Position numbers and translations under genes: made by a program. This document shows positions 34,338 through 43,729 of a stretch of DNA of 64,000 nt, one piece after another. The notes under the pieces were generated by a model. That model saw only the letters and a list, made by a program, of their open reading frames with translations. It was not told the DNA's origin and did no database searches. This DNA comes from Psychrobacter sp. MF31 (GTDB lineage Bacteria > Pseudomonadota > Gammaproteobacteria > Pseudomonadales > Moraxellaceae). Position 1 is the stretch's first letter; the number at the start of each line of letters is the position of its first letter. The DNA lies in the NCBI RefSeq assembly GCF_012847335.1, contig NZ_JABBDX010000001.1:434001-498000 (forward strand), read 5' to 3'.

Positions 34338-37300
34338 ATGCGATTGATTGAGCTGCGCCTCACCAACTTAAACTCACTCAAAGGCAACTGGCGCATCGAT
34401 TTTACCCATGAGGCGTTTGTCAACGAGGGCATTTTTGCGATTACGGGGCAAACGGGCGCGGGCAAAACCACCATTTTGGATGCCATTTGCTTGGCGCTTT
34501 ATAGCCAAACGCCGCGATTGGGCAAAATCACAGGCACCGCAAACGACATCATGACCCAAGGCACGGGGGAGTGCGCCGCCGAAGTGGTGATTGAGCTTGG
34601 CGGCAAACAGTACTGCTGCTCATGGTATCAGCACCGAGCGTATAAAAAAGCGGGCGGTAAACTTGCTGCAATTAGACACCAAATTAACGAGCTGCCTTCA
34701 GGCAACATTTTAGAAGATTCAGCTTCAAAAACAGCGCCATTTATCCAAAACTTGCTTGGGATGGACTTTGACCAATTTACCCGATCCATCATGCTGGCTC
34801 AAGGCAGTTTTGCCGCGTTTTTAAAATCCGACATTGCTAACCGCGCCGCCTTGCTCGAAAAAATCACCGGAACCGCGATTTATGCCAAGATTTCTAAGCA
34901 AGTTTTTGAAAAATTTCGCGATGAAAAAAATCATTTAGCGCAGCTTGAGTCAAACATTGCTCATCTTCCCGTCTTAAGCTTGGAGGATGAACAAGCGTTT
35001 AAAGAGTCGCTCAGCCAGTTGAGCGACAAGCAATCACAGCGCCGAGACCAGTTGCAAACGCTCACCGAGCAGTTGCGCTGGCTTGAACAAATTAGCAAGT
35101 TAACTCAGCAATTAACCCAACATCAAAATGCCTTAGATGACGCTCAGTGGCAACACGAGGCGTTTGCACCGGACAATCTGCGCTTGATTGCTGCCAATCG
35201 CGCTTTGGAAATTGACAGCGTTTACCAAACGCTAAGCCTCAATCGGCGGCAATGTGACACCCTTTTGCAAGAAAAAACCGCGCTTGATGAGCGTGCGCCA
35301 GTGCTTTTTGACGCAAAAACTATGGTAAAGCAGACGCTTGCGCAATGCGTTGATCAAGAAAAAATCGCGCTTGATGACTTGCAAAACAAGCAACCGCTCT
35401 TAAAAAAAGTTCGGCAACTGGACAGCCAAATTTTGCAAGTATCAAACGCCATTGATGAGGAAAAAACCAGACAGTCGGCGTTAACGATGCGGTTATCAAC
35501 GCTGAATTTACAAATCGATCAGCAGCAACATGCGGTTAAAGAGAATAATCAGCATTTGATTGAGGTTCAAAATTACTTAAATGAGCATTCGCATCATCTT
35601 GAATTAACCGCTGATATGCCAATATTTCAAGAAAATGCCGCTCAGCTTTCAAGCTATCTTGAGGACAAGATAAAAACGGTTCAAAAAAAAGCCCAATTAG
35701 AAATCCAAGCGCGCGAGGGTCAAGCAAAACTTACCGCGCTTGGGCGCAATCGCGATGCCATTAGCGCACAACTCCAACACAATCAGCAGCAAGTCGATAA
35801 GCTGACGCAAGCGCTTGGCAATCAAAACAAAGAGCAGCTGCAACATCAGCGCTATTTATTAGAAAATCATCTTGAAAAATTGGGAGTTATTGAGCATAAC
35901 TTGCAGCGCTTGCGGGCGCAAAGCACGCAAATTAATGACTTAAATCAAAATCAGGCGCAGTTATCCCAACAGATTCAGCAGTCAGATGCAGAAATGAGCC
36001 AGCAGCAAGATACGATAAAAGCGGCGATGCAGAGGCGTCAGGATAAGCAAGCTCAATGGCAACTGTTGCAAAAAGTCGCCAAGCTCGAAGATTATATTGC
36101 TGATTTGGAAGCAGGCGCGCCCTGCCCGCTTTGCGGCGCCACCGAGCACCCCTACCAAAACGCGCATCCGTTATTAAGAGCTGCAACCCATAGTTCAGAC
36201 AATAAAGAATTGCAAGTGGCGATTTTAACGTTGGATGACACCATCACGTGCCAGCAGCAGCAATTATCTGCTTTGCAAATTCAACATGCAAAAATGACGG
36301 CAAGCTTTGAGCATCACAACCGTTTAAAGCCAGCGTTTTATCAAGAAAGCTTGCGCTTGGTTCAAGACGCTCAAGTGGCGTTAATGGCGATTGCTCAAAG
36401 TAACGCAGAATCAAAAGCCGCTCAGACAATATCAAGCGAAATCGCGACGCCGCTAAAAGCGCTGAAACGCTCTTTTGAGCCTATTTTAAATTCTCTCAAT
36501 GACAACCAACCCGCAACGGATAATCACCAATCGACTTTGGATTTAGCAGCAATTGAGCAAAGTTTAGAATATCTGAATGAGTTAAGCCGCGTGATCACCG
36601 CCCAAAAAACGCAAACGGTCGCGGATCAGCAAACTTTAGCGCAGCATAATGCCGCCATGGATCAAATGCTACAGATCATTGCTAACAACCAAAAGCAATT
36701 GGCGCAAATCGATCAAGATCAGCTGCAATTGACCGCTGAGTTAACCCTCAACCAAAACAATCTTGATCATCGTCATCAGCAAATCGCGAACCAACATCAC
36801 CAAATTTTGGCGATCATGACTAAGCTGATCACCCTTTCACAAAAATATTTAAATGCAGTACCGATTCACTCTTGGCAAAACTTAAAGCAAAAAATTGCCA
36901 ATCAAGACCCAATTACTGATCAAGAGTGCTGGCAAGTTATTGAGGATTGCCAGCCGTTCAATCAGCAGTTATTACACTGGCAATCGCAATTTTTGGCAAA
37001 AAAAGAGGCGCAATCGACGTTATCGCAGCAGCAAAGCCAACTGCAAGCAAACATCAACGCACAGACGGCTCAGCGGCAGCATGATATAGAAGCGTTGGAT
37101 GCGATGGCGCGCGCGCTCAATGATAAGGTGCAGCAGCAGCATTCATGGCAGTCGGAACGCGAGCGGTTATTTGGTAGCAGCAATCCTGATGAGGAATTGG
37201 CGCGATTACAACAAGTCAGTGATGACGCCAAAGCAAACTTAGCGATTGCTCACCGCAAACTTGATGCCACCATTCAGCAGCTACAATTATTAAGCGATCA

Positions 37301-38246
37301 GCAAGCAAAACTTGATGCTACCATCATCAGTGCCAAAGCTGTTTTAGCTCAACAAGAAGTGAAGTTTAAGCAAGCATTAATTGAGGCGCAATTTAGCGAT
37401 GAAGCTGCCTTTTGCCAAGCATTGTTGCCCAAAACTGAGCGAGATGTACTCAATCAGCAAAAGCTTGCGCTTGACCATACCCTAAGCCAAGCCAAATCGC
37501 AGTTAGCTCGCACCAAAACCGAACTTGAGTTAACGCAATCAAAAGCGCTCACCAAGCAAAACTTGCCTGAGATTGCCCTTCAACAAGAAGCGCTACAAGC
37601 AGACTTTGATCGCGCCTTAAGTGAGATTGGCGCTATTAACCAAAAGCTTTTGGACAATGATCAGCAAAAAGCCGCGCAATCGGTGCAGCTGCTTAACATT
37701 CAGCAGCAAAAAGAGCATTTGCGGGTTTGGCAGCAGCTTTATGACTTAATTGGCTCCGCCGATGGTAAAAAATACCGAACCTTTGCGCAATCACTTACCT
37801 TTGAGGTGATGATTAACCATGCCAATCAGCAATTGCAAAAAATGAGTGATCGTTATTTGCTCATCCATGATAGCGAGCAGCCGCTTGAGCTTAGCGTCAT
37901 TGACAACTATCAAGGCGGTGAAATCCGCAGCACCAAAAACTTATCCGGCGGTGAGGGTTTTATTATTAGCTTGGCGCTTGCCCTTGGACTGTCGCAAATG
38001 GCAAGCCAAAATATCCGCGTTGATTCGCTATTTTTGGATGAAGGCTTTGGAACACTTGATGAAGAATCGCTTGATATCGCCCTTGATACCTTAACCGGAC
38101 TTCAGCAAGAAGGCAAATTGATCGGCGTCATCTCTCACGTTAGCGCCCTAAAAGCGCGAATTTTAACGCAAATTCAGGTAAACAAACGCGCGGGTGGCAT
38201 TAGTGTTTTGACAGGTCACGGCTGCCAAGCGCTTGCTGCAACTTGA
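34338..38246 (+). CDS. sbcC: Exonuclease subunit SbcC
   Basis: SMC/Rad50-like ATPase partner of SbcD, 1302 residues. Walker A GQTGAGKT is at residues 37-44, then long coiled coils very rich in Gln, Ala, Leu and His. The zinc hook CPLC (about 596-599) sits at the apex, followed by a second coiled coil, the signature LSGGEG (about 1200) and Walker B LFLDEGFGTLD (about 1232). It is longer than E. coli SbcC (1048), the extra length being coiled coil. It is the second gene of the sbcDC operon. Confidence 0.96.
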   Translation: MRLIELRLTNLNSLKGNWRIDFTHEAFVNEGIFAITGQTGAGKTTILDAICLALYSQTPRLGKITGTANDIMTQGTGECAAEVVIELGGKQYCCSWYQHRAYKKAGGKLAAIRHQINELPSGNILEDSASKTAPFIQNLLGMDFDQFTRSIMLAQGSFAAFLKSDIANRAALLEKITGTAIYAKISKQVFEKFRDEKNHLAQLESNIAHLPVLSLEDEQAFKESLSQLSDKQSQRRDQLQTLTEQLRWLEQISKLTQQLTQHQNALDDAQWQHEAFAPDNLRLIAANRALEIDSVYQTLSLNRRQCDTLLQEKTALDERAPVLFDAKTMVKQTLAQCVDQEKIALDDLQNKQPLLKKVRQLDSQILQVSNAIDEEKTRQSALTMRLSTLNLQIDQQQHAVKENNQHLIEVQNYLNEHSHHLELTADMPIFQENAAQLSSYLEDKIKTVQKKAQLEIQAREGQAKLTALGRNRDAISAQLQHNQQQVDKLTQALGNQNKEQLQHQRYLLENHLEKLGVIEHNLQRLRAQSTQINDLNQNQAQLSQQIQQSDAEMSQQQDTIKAAMQRRQDKQAQWQLLQKVAKLEDYIADLEAGAPCPLCGATEHPYQNAHPLLRAATHSSDNKELQVAILTLDDTITCQQQQLSALQIQHAKMTASFEHHNRLKPAFYQESLRLVQDAQVALMAIAQSNAESKAAQTISSEIATPLKALKRSFEPILNSLNDNQPATDNHQSTLDLAAIEQSLEYLNELSRVITAQKTQTVADQQTLAQHNAAMDQMLQIIANNQKQLAQIDQDQLQLTAELTLNQNNLDHRHQQIANQHHQILAIMTKLITLSQKYLNAVPIHSWQNLKQKIANQDPITDQECWQVIEDCQPFNQQLLHWQSQFLAKKEAQSTLSQQQSQLQANINAQTAQRQHDIEALDAMARALNDKVQQQHSWQSERERLFGSSNPDEELARLQQVSDDAKANLAIAHRKLDATIQQLQLLSDQQAKLDATIISAKAVLAQQEVKFKQALIEAQFSDEAAFCQALLPKTERDVLNQQKLALDHTLSQAKSQLARTKTELELTQSKALTKQNLPEIALQQEALQADFDRALSEIGAINQKLLDNDQQKAAQSVQLLNIQQQKEHLRVWQQLYDLIGSADGKKYRTFAQSLTFEVMINHANQQLQKMSDRYLLIHDSEQPLELSVIDNYQGGEIRSTKNLSGGEGFIISLALALGLSQMASQNIRVDSLFLDEGFGTLDEESLDIALDTLTGLQQEGKLIGVISHVSALKARILTQIQVNKRAGGISVLTGHGCQALAAT

Positions 38247-38265
38247 GATCAAGTCTTGAAATCAA

Positions 38266-38481
38266 ATGACGCAACTTCTAAGCGCGCCGATCACCAAGCT
38301 TTTGTATCATCAACTTTATCAATTTACTCAAAATAAAAAAATTGGCGTTATCAATTCACGAGGTAACATCGTATTAAAACCGCAATTTGATCGCCTTGAG
38401 GACAGCGGCGACCGCGTTTGGGTCATAAAAAACGGTAAAAAACTGCCACTAAGTGACTTTATCAACCTTAAAAGTTATTAA
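38266..38481 (+). CDS. Small WG-repeat-like protein
   Basis: 71 residues, 19 bases after sbcC. The segment KKIGVINSRGNIVLKPQFDRL followed by VWVIKNGKKLPL resembles one WG-repeat unit (pattern G-hydrophobic-hydrophobic-N/D..G..hydrophobic..P.[FY]D). It has no signal peptide and no clear ribosome site. It may be a real short gene or the remnant of a longer WG-repeat protein. A strong terminator follows directly. Confidence 0.55.
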   Translation: MTQLLSAPITKLLYHQLYQFTQNKKIGVINSRGNIVLKPQFDRLEDSGDRVWVIKNGKKLPLSDFINLKSY

Positions 38482-38484
38482 ATT

Positions 38485-38516
38485 GAAAAAACCGCCCAAA
38501 TTTAGGCGGTTTTTTG
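38485..38516. terminator. Bidirectional terminator between the sbcDC operon and gdh
   Basis: AAAAACCGCC pairs with GGCGGTTTTT around an 8-base loop, with A and T runs on both sides, between convergent genes. Confidence 0.88.
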
Positions 38517-38564
38517 TTGTTTTAACAGCTTATTTTAAAATGGCTAACTTTTTAAAATTGCAAA

Positions 38565-41500
38565 TTAATGATTGAGCGCGGCAATTTCATTCATAATCAC
38601 AAGCAGCATGGCAATCGTGATTTGTGAGTCCGCCAACTCATCAATTTGCGTTTGAATGGCATCAAGCGCCGATTTTTTCGACGCTTGCCATTGCAAAAAG
38701 GCATGCTTTGGATCGTCTTTTGCCAAAAGGTGCTGCATTAGCGCTTGCACCTGACGCGATAAGCCCTCGCTTAACGCTTGCGCGGCTCGTCGCTCCCAAA
38801 GGTTGTCTTGAGGCAAGCTTGCAATTTTTGCCATCATCCAATCAAGCTTTAATTGCTGATAAACCTCAAAATATAAAGGCGCAATCACGGCATTGTCTTG
38901 CTTGAATTTTTCTGCCAATAGCGTGACATCCAGCGCATCGGCGCGGTATGGCATCATGGCAAACACTTTTGCCGCTTCACTGGGAACGCCTTGATCGATG
39001 AGCGCTTGGGTATCTTGGCTAAGCTCGGTTGCAAAATGCTGCTCAATAAAGCCGCTTGGCTTAACCAAATCGCTTGCACTATCGCCAAAGCGGACAATCA
39101 TGTCGCTGACCTTTAAGTCCTCATTAAAGTTGCTCACAAACCACAAAATCGCCCGCGCTTGGAAGCTGCGCAGTTTGATTTCAAGTTGCAGCAAAGCGTT
39201 GGCAGCCACCGCGTTATCCAGCGTTTCAAGTGTTTGCCAAGCTTGGCTGATGGCAAAAATATCGCGGGTGATGGCGTAAGCACGAACAATGCTGGCAAGA
39301 CTTTGAGCGCTTTGCTCAACGATTTCAAACACCGTTTCAATGCCTAAGCGGTTCACGATGCTGTTGGTCAAATATGTACTGATAATCTCGCGGTGCAAGG
39401 GATGCTGCTGCATTTGCTCAAAGTAGCGAGTGACCAATTCTTCAGGAAAATATTTTTTTAATTCCTTGCTAAAATAAGGATCATCCGGCACATTTGATGC
39501 CAAAATATGGTCATAAACCCACATTTTGCCATATGCCATCACTACGGCGATTTCAGGGTTGGTTAAGCCCTCGCCCGATTTTTGGCGGCGCTTGATTTGT
39601 TCATGGCTAGGTAAGTTTTCAATAGCGCGATCAAGACGGTTTTCCGCTTCTAACTGCTCAATGATGCGCTGATGGGTTGCCAAATTGGCAGTGGCATTTT
39701 GCGCGGTAAGCTCAATAGCTTGCGGCTGCAAATAGTTTTGACGAAGTACCAACTTTGCAACGCTATCGGTCATGGCAGCAAGTAACTTATTACGGTCATT
39801 TTCGCTTAATTGACCTTTTTCCATGATATCGCCAAGCAAAATTTTGATATTGACTTCATGGTCTGAGCAGTTAACCCCTGCTGAGTTGTCAATGGCGTCG
39901 GTATAAATGCGACCGCCCGATTGTGCAAACTCAATGCGACCTTGTTGGGTAAAGCCCAAGTTGCCGCCTTCACCAACGATAAGCGCGTTTAACTCCTTAC
40001 CGTTGGCCCGAACGGCATCATTGGCGCGGTCGCCAACATCATTATTGGTCTCATCTGCACTTTTGACATATGTGCCAATGCCGCCATTCCAAAGTAAATC
40101 GACTGGCGCACAAAGCAGCGCGTGGATAAGCTCGTTGGGCGTTAATTGATCCGCATCAATGGCAAACGCCGATTTCATCTCATCGGTAATAGAAATGGCT
40201 TTGTCCGCCCGCGAAAACACGCCGCCGCCTTGACTGATTAATTGTTTATCATAGTCCTCCCAAGTTGATCGCGGCAATTCAAACAAGCGTTTGCGCTCTT
40301 GGTAAGACGCCTCGCAATCAGGGTTGGGATCAATAAAAATATGCAAATGGTTAAAGGCGGCTAAAAGTTTGGTATGTTTAGATTGCAGCATGCCGTTGCC
40401 GAACACATCACCGCTCATATCGCCAATGCCAACCACGGTAAAGTTATCGCGATTTTGAATGTCTCGACCAATCATCCGAAAATGGCGCTTCACCGACTCC
40501 CAAGCGCCGCGAGCGGTGATCCCCATCGCTTTGTGGTCATAGCCGACCGAGCCGCCGGAAGCAAACGCATCTCCTAGCCAAAAGCCATATTCAGCGGACA
40601 GCGCGTTGGCAATGTCGGAGAATTTTGCCGTACCTTTGTCAGCCGCAACGACCAAATATGGATCGTCTTCGTCGTGGCGAACGACGTCTTTTGGTGGCAC
40701 GATGTTACCATCAATAATATTGTCGGTGATATCAAGCATGCCGCGTAAAAATGCTTGATAGCACGCCACGCCCTCAGCTAAAAAGGCGTCGCGATCACTG
40801 GCATTTACGTTTGATTTGACAATAAAACCGCCTTTTGAGCCGACCGGAACGATAACCGCGTTTTTGACCATTTGCGCTTTAACCAATCCCAGAACTTCGG
40901 TTCGAAAGTCCTCGCTTCTGTCCGACCAACGCAAGCCACCGCGAGCGACTTTGCCGCCGCGAAGGTGAACCGCTTCCACTTTTGGCGAATACACAAAAAT
41001 TTCAAACATTGGCTTAGGTTTGGGTAGATTTGGAATGTCACTTGCCAAAAATTTAAAGGACAATCGATCTTTGCGCTCACCATTTTCGGTTTGATAAAAA
41101 TTGGTGCGAACCATCGCATGGATTAAGTCCAAATACCAGCGCAAGATTTGCTCTTCATCCAAGCGCTCAACATTGGTAAGCTGATCATCAAGTTGAGCAT
41201 TTAACTTTTTCACCGTGCTGTCACGATTGTCCACAGTGGGCGTCATTTTTGCGGCAAATAAATCAAACAGTATCACGCTAATGTCGCTATGCTTAATCAG
41301 CGTTTGCATGATATAAGCGTTTGAAAACGGCGCTTTGGCTTGACGCATATACCGCGCAAGCGCTCGCAGCACCACCACATCATAAGTATCAAGCCTTGTG
41401 GTCAAAATCAGCTCGTTAAAGGCATCATTTTCAACCCGACCTGACCAAATCTCTTGCAACCCGCCTTCAAACTGCGGCTTAACCACCGCCATATCGACCG

Positions 41501-41915
41501 TTTCGACATGATCGAGAACCAACTCATAATCTTGAAGCCAAATGGCGCCAAATTCATAGGTTTGCGCGGCAATGACCGAGACGCCAAAGTTTTCTAAAAT
41601 CGGTAAGATTTTAGACAGCATCAACGGTACCTCGCGACCAAACAGTTGCAAATGTAATCGATTGCAAGCTTCGTCGTTGCTTTGGTACAAATGCCAAATG
41701 AGCGGAGACGCTTCACTAAGGGCAGCTAGTTTTTGTAAATCTTGCGCGGCTTGATCTACCGAAAACTTTTCATAATACGCCGCAGGAATGGCAAGAACGA
41801 GATCTTTTTGACGGGCGTCAGAGCTGTCATTAAGTTGGTCTAAAAGCTGTTTTTGATAGCGGTTTAAGGAATTTAATGGGTCGGGTTGATGGCTTTGGTC
41901 AGTTGCAGTTGGCAT
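38565..41915 (-). CDS. gdhB: Large NAD-dependent glutamate dehydrogenase, form without the N-terminal domain
   Basis: Oxidatively deaminates glutamate to 2-oxoglutarate and ammonium. 1116 residues. The catalytic region has VPVGSKGGFIVK (about 355) with the substrate Lys, and the NAD site VVGIGDMSGDVFGNGML. The C-terminal helical region characteristic of bacterial large GDHs is present. Enzymes of the 180-kDa class are about 1600 residues. This one begins at the point equivalent to about residue 480-500 of those (PAAYYEKFSVDQAAQDLQKL) and lacks the N-terminal ACT-like regulatory part. The start is sound (AAGGATTCAGGAT before ATG), and the 320 bases upstream code for nothing similar. Confidence 0.9.
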   Translation of the reverse strand: MPTATDQSHQPDPLNSLNRYQKQLLDQLNDSSDARQKDLVLAIPAAYYEKFSVDQAAQDLQKLAALSEASPLIWHLYQSNDEACNRLHLQLFGREVPLMLSKILPILENFGVSVIAAQTYEFGAIWLQDYELVLDHVETVDMAVVKPQFEGGLQEIWSGRVENDAFNELILTTRLDTYDVVVLRALARYMRQAKAPFSNAYIMQTLIKHSDISVILFDLFAAKMTPTVDNRDSTVKKLNAQLDDQLTNVERLDEEQILRWYLDLIHAMVRTNFYQTENGERKDRLSFKFLASDIPNLPKPKPMFEIFVYSPKVEAVHLRGGKVARGGLRWSDRSEDFRTEVLGLVKAQMVKNAVIVPVGSKGGFIVKSNVNASDRDAFLAEGVACYQAFLRGMLDITDNIIDGNIVPPKDVVRHDEDDPYLVVAADKGTAKFSDIANALSAEYGFWLGDAFASGGSVGYDHKAMGITARGAWESVKRHFRMIGRDIQNRDNFTVVGIGDMSGDVFGNGMLQSKHTKLLAAFNHLHIFIDPNPDCEASYQERKRLFELPRSTWEDYDKQLISQGGGVFSRADKAISITDEMKSAFAIDADQLTPNELIHALLCAPVDLLWNGGIGTYVKSADETNNDVGDRANDAVRANGKELNALIVGEGGNLGFTQQGRIEFAQSGGRIYTDAIDNSAGVNCSDHEVNIKILLGDIMEKGQLSENDRNKLLAAMTDSVAKLVLRQNYLQPQAIELTAQNATANLATHQRIIEQLEAENRLDRAIENLPSHEQIKRRQKSGEGLTNPEIAVVMAYGKMWVYDHILASNVPDDPYFSKELKKYFPEELVTRYFEQMQQHPLHREIISTYLTNSIVNRLGIETVFEIVEQSAQSLASIVRAYAITRDIFAISQAWQTLETLDNAVAANALLQLEIKLRSFQARAILWFVSNFNEDLKVSDMIVRFGDSASDLVKPSGFIEQHFATELSQDTQALIDQGVPSEAAKVFAMMPYRADALDVTLLAEKFKQDNAVIAPLYFEVYQQLKLDWMMAKIASLPQDNLWERRAAQALSEGLSRQVQALMQHLLAKDDPKHAFLQWQASKKSALDAIQTQIDELADSQITIAMLLVIMNEIAALNH

Positions 41916-42235
41916 ATCCTGAATCCTTCATTGTTTATTGTTATAAAAAAATAAACGACCAAAATAATCAGGCAGGGATATCACCAAAATTGCCGCTTAA
42001 ATTGATCGTTATTATTAGTTTAACGCAAGTGTCACTTTGATGGTTGTTTTTAACATCATTTCATGAATGACCACTTTGCTGATAACCTTTACTAATAAGA
42101 CAGATTATCATTTCAGCGCGTGAATCTTATGCCCCTTTTGAGGGAATTTTGTTAGAATAAATGCCAATAACATTTCGGCTTGAGTTGGCAGCATTTCTGC
42201 CAAAGCCATTTACCATCAACAAAGGGCAAATCATC
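41916..42235. other. Spacer between divergent gdh and purD
   Basis: About 320 bases, divergent promoter region. No remnant of a GDH N-terminal domain was found on the minus strand, and no RNA or operator is recognised. GGGCAAATC precedes the purD ATG. Confidence 0.5.
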
Positions 42236-43543
42236 ATGAATATTTTGGTCATCGGATCAGGCGGTCGCGAGCATGCGCTGGCATGGCAGTGCGCAAAAGA
42301 CGAGGCGGTTGAGCGCGTGTTTGTCGCCCCAGGAAACGCCGGAACCGCGTTTGAACCCAAATGCCAAAATGTCCAGATTGATCATAGCACTGACCCAAAC
42401 AATCATGAGGCGGTGATTGGGTTTTGCCAAAACAATGCCGTTGATTTGGTGATTGTAGGACCAGAAGCGCCGCTCGTTCACGGCATTATCGATGCTTGCC
42501 GCCAAGCTAATATTCAAGCTTGGGGACCTACGGCTTATTGCGCTCAGCTTGAAGGCTCCAAAACCTTTGCCAAGGATTTTATGTTAAAAAATGGCATTCC
42601 AACGGCGGCTTATGAGGGTTTTACTGATGCGATAGAGGCTAAAGCTTACGTGGATAGCCAAGGCGCGCCCATTGTCATTAAAGCGGATGGCTTAGCTGCC
42701 GGAAAAGGCGTGATTGTTGCTGAAACGCTTGCGGAGGCTCATGCTACTATTGATGATATGCTGGCTGGCAATAAGTTTGGCGATGCAGGCAGCCGCGTGG
42801 TCATTGAGCAGTTTTTAACCGGTGAGGAAGCCAGTTTTATTTGCATGATTGATGGCGACAATATTTTGCCGATGGCAACCAGTCAAGATCACAAGCGTGC
42901 TTTAGAAGGTGATTTGGGTGCAAATACGGGTGGTATGGGGGCTTACTCGCCTGCGCCTGTGGTTACTCAAGACGTTCATGATAAAGTGATGAGCCAAGTT
43001 ATTGAACCGGTCGTTGCTGCTATGAAAGCTGACGGTCACCCTTACACCGGATTTTTATACGCCGGATTGATGATTGATGATAATGGCAACCCGTTTGTCA
43101 TTGAATTTAACTGCCGCTTTGGCGATCCTGAAACGCAGCCTATTTTGATGCGCCTTAAGTCCTCTATGGTGCAATTGGTTAAAGCCGGACTTGACGGTCA
43201 ATTGCCCAAAAGCGCGGATTGGGAGTCACAAGTTGCGCTAGGAATTGTGTTGGCATCAAAAGGCTACCCTGAATCGTCTTCAAAAGGCGATGTGATTACC
43301 GGATTGCCAAGTTTATCGACTGACAATGATACGGTTAAAGTCTTTCACGCCGGCACCAAAGCCCTTGAAGACGGCAGCATCGTCACCGACGGCGGTCGCG
43401 TACTTTGCGTAACTGCCCTTGCAGATAGTATTGAATCAGCGCAGCAAGCGGCTTTGAGCACCATTGGCGCGATCAGCTTTGATGGCATTCAATACCGCCG
43501 CGATATCGGTCATCACGCCATTCGCCGTGAGCAGCAGCGCTAA
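42236..43543 (+). CDS. purD: Phosphoribosylamine-glycine ligase PurD
   Basis: ATP-grasp enzyme for the second step of de novo purine synthesis. 435 residues from ATG 42236 (MNILVIGSGGREHALAW is the canonical PurD start; the longer frame upstream is not). Visible motifs: VGPEAPLVHGI, VIKADGLAAGKGV, EQFLTGEEASF, GDLGANTGGMGAYSPAP and EFNCRFGDPETQ. Normal length. It is followed by a terminator and not linked to other pur genes. Confidence 0.96.
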   Translation: MNILVIGSGGREHALAWQCAKDEAVERVFVAPGNAGTAFEPKCQNVQIDHSTDPNNHEAVIGFCQNNAVDLVIVGPEAPLVHGIIDACRQANIQAWGPTAYCAQLEGSKTFAKDFMLKNGIPTAAYEGFTDAIEAKAYVDSQGAPIVIKADGLAAGKGVIVAETLAEAHATIDDMLAGNKFGDAGSRVVIEQFLTGEEASFICMIDGDNILPMATSQDHKRALEGDLGANTGGMGAYSPAPVVTQDVHDKVMSQVIEPVVAAMKADGHPYTGFLYAGLMIDDNGNPFVIEFNCRFGDPETQPILMRLKSSMVQLVKAGLDGQLPKSADWESQVALGIVLASKGYPESSSKGDVITGLPSLSTDNDTVKVFHAGTKALEDGSIVTDGGRVLCVTALADSIESAQQAALSTIGAISFDGIQYRRDIGHHAIRREQQR

Positions 43544-43561
43544 TTTTTCATAAAATTTTAT

Positions 43562-43593
43562 AAAAAGCCCACGATCGATTTGGGCTTTTTTAG
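43562..43593 (+). terminator. Terminator after purD
   Basis: AAAAAGCCCA pairs with TGGGCTTTTT around a short loop, followed by further T. It lies 18 bases past the purD stop. Confidence 0.88.
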
Positions 43594-43729
43594 CGCTTTG
43601 GTGATAATCGGTAACCGGTCACACCAAGGCGAGATTTGTGTGCTACAATTTTGTAATTCAACTTGTATTGTTGGGCGACAGCCTACAAATCACTTACCAT
43701 CTGCCCTTATTTGATGACTGATTATATTT

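Noticed and set aside
42127-42235. N-terminal extension of PurD from 42161
   Set aside because: The 25 extra residues are not PurD-like, and the canonical start MNILVIGSGG at 42236 has its own upstream signal.
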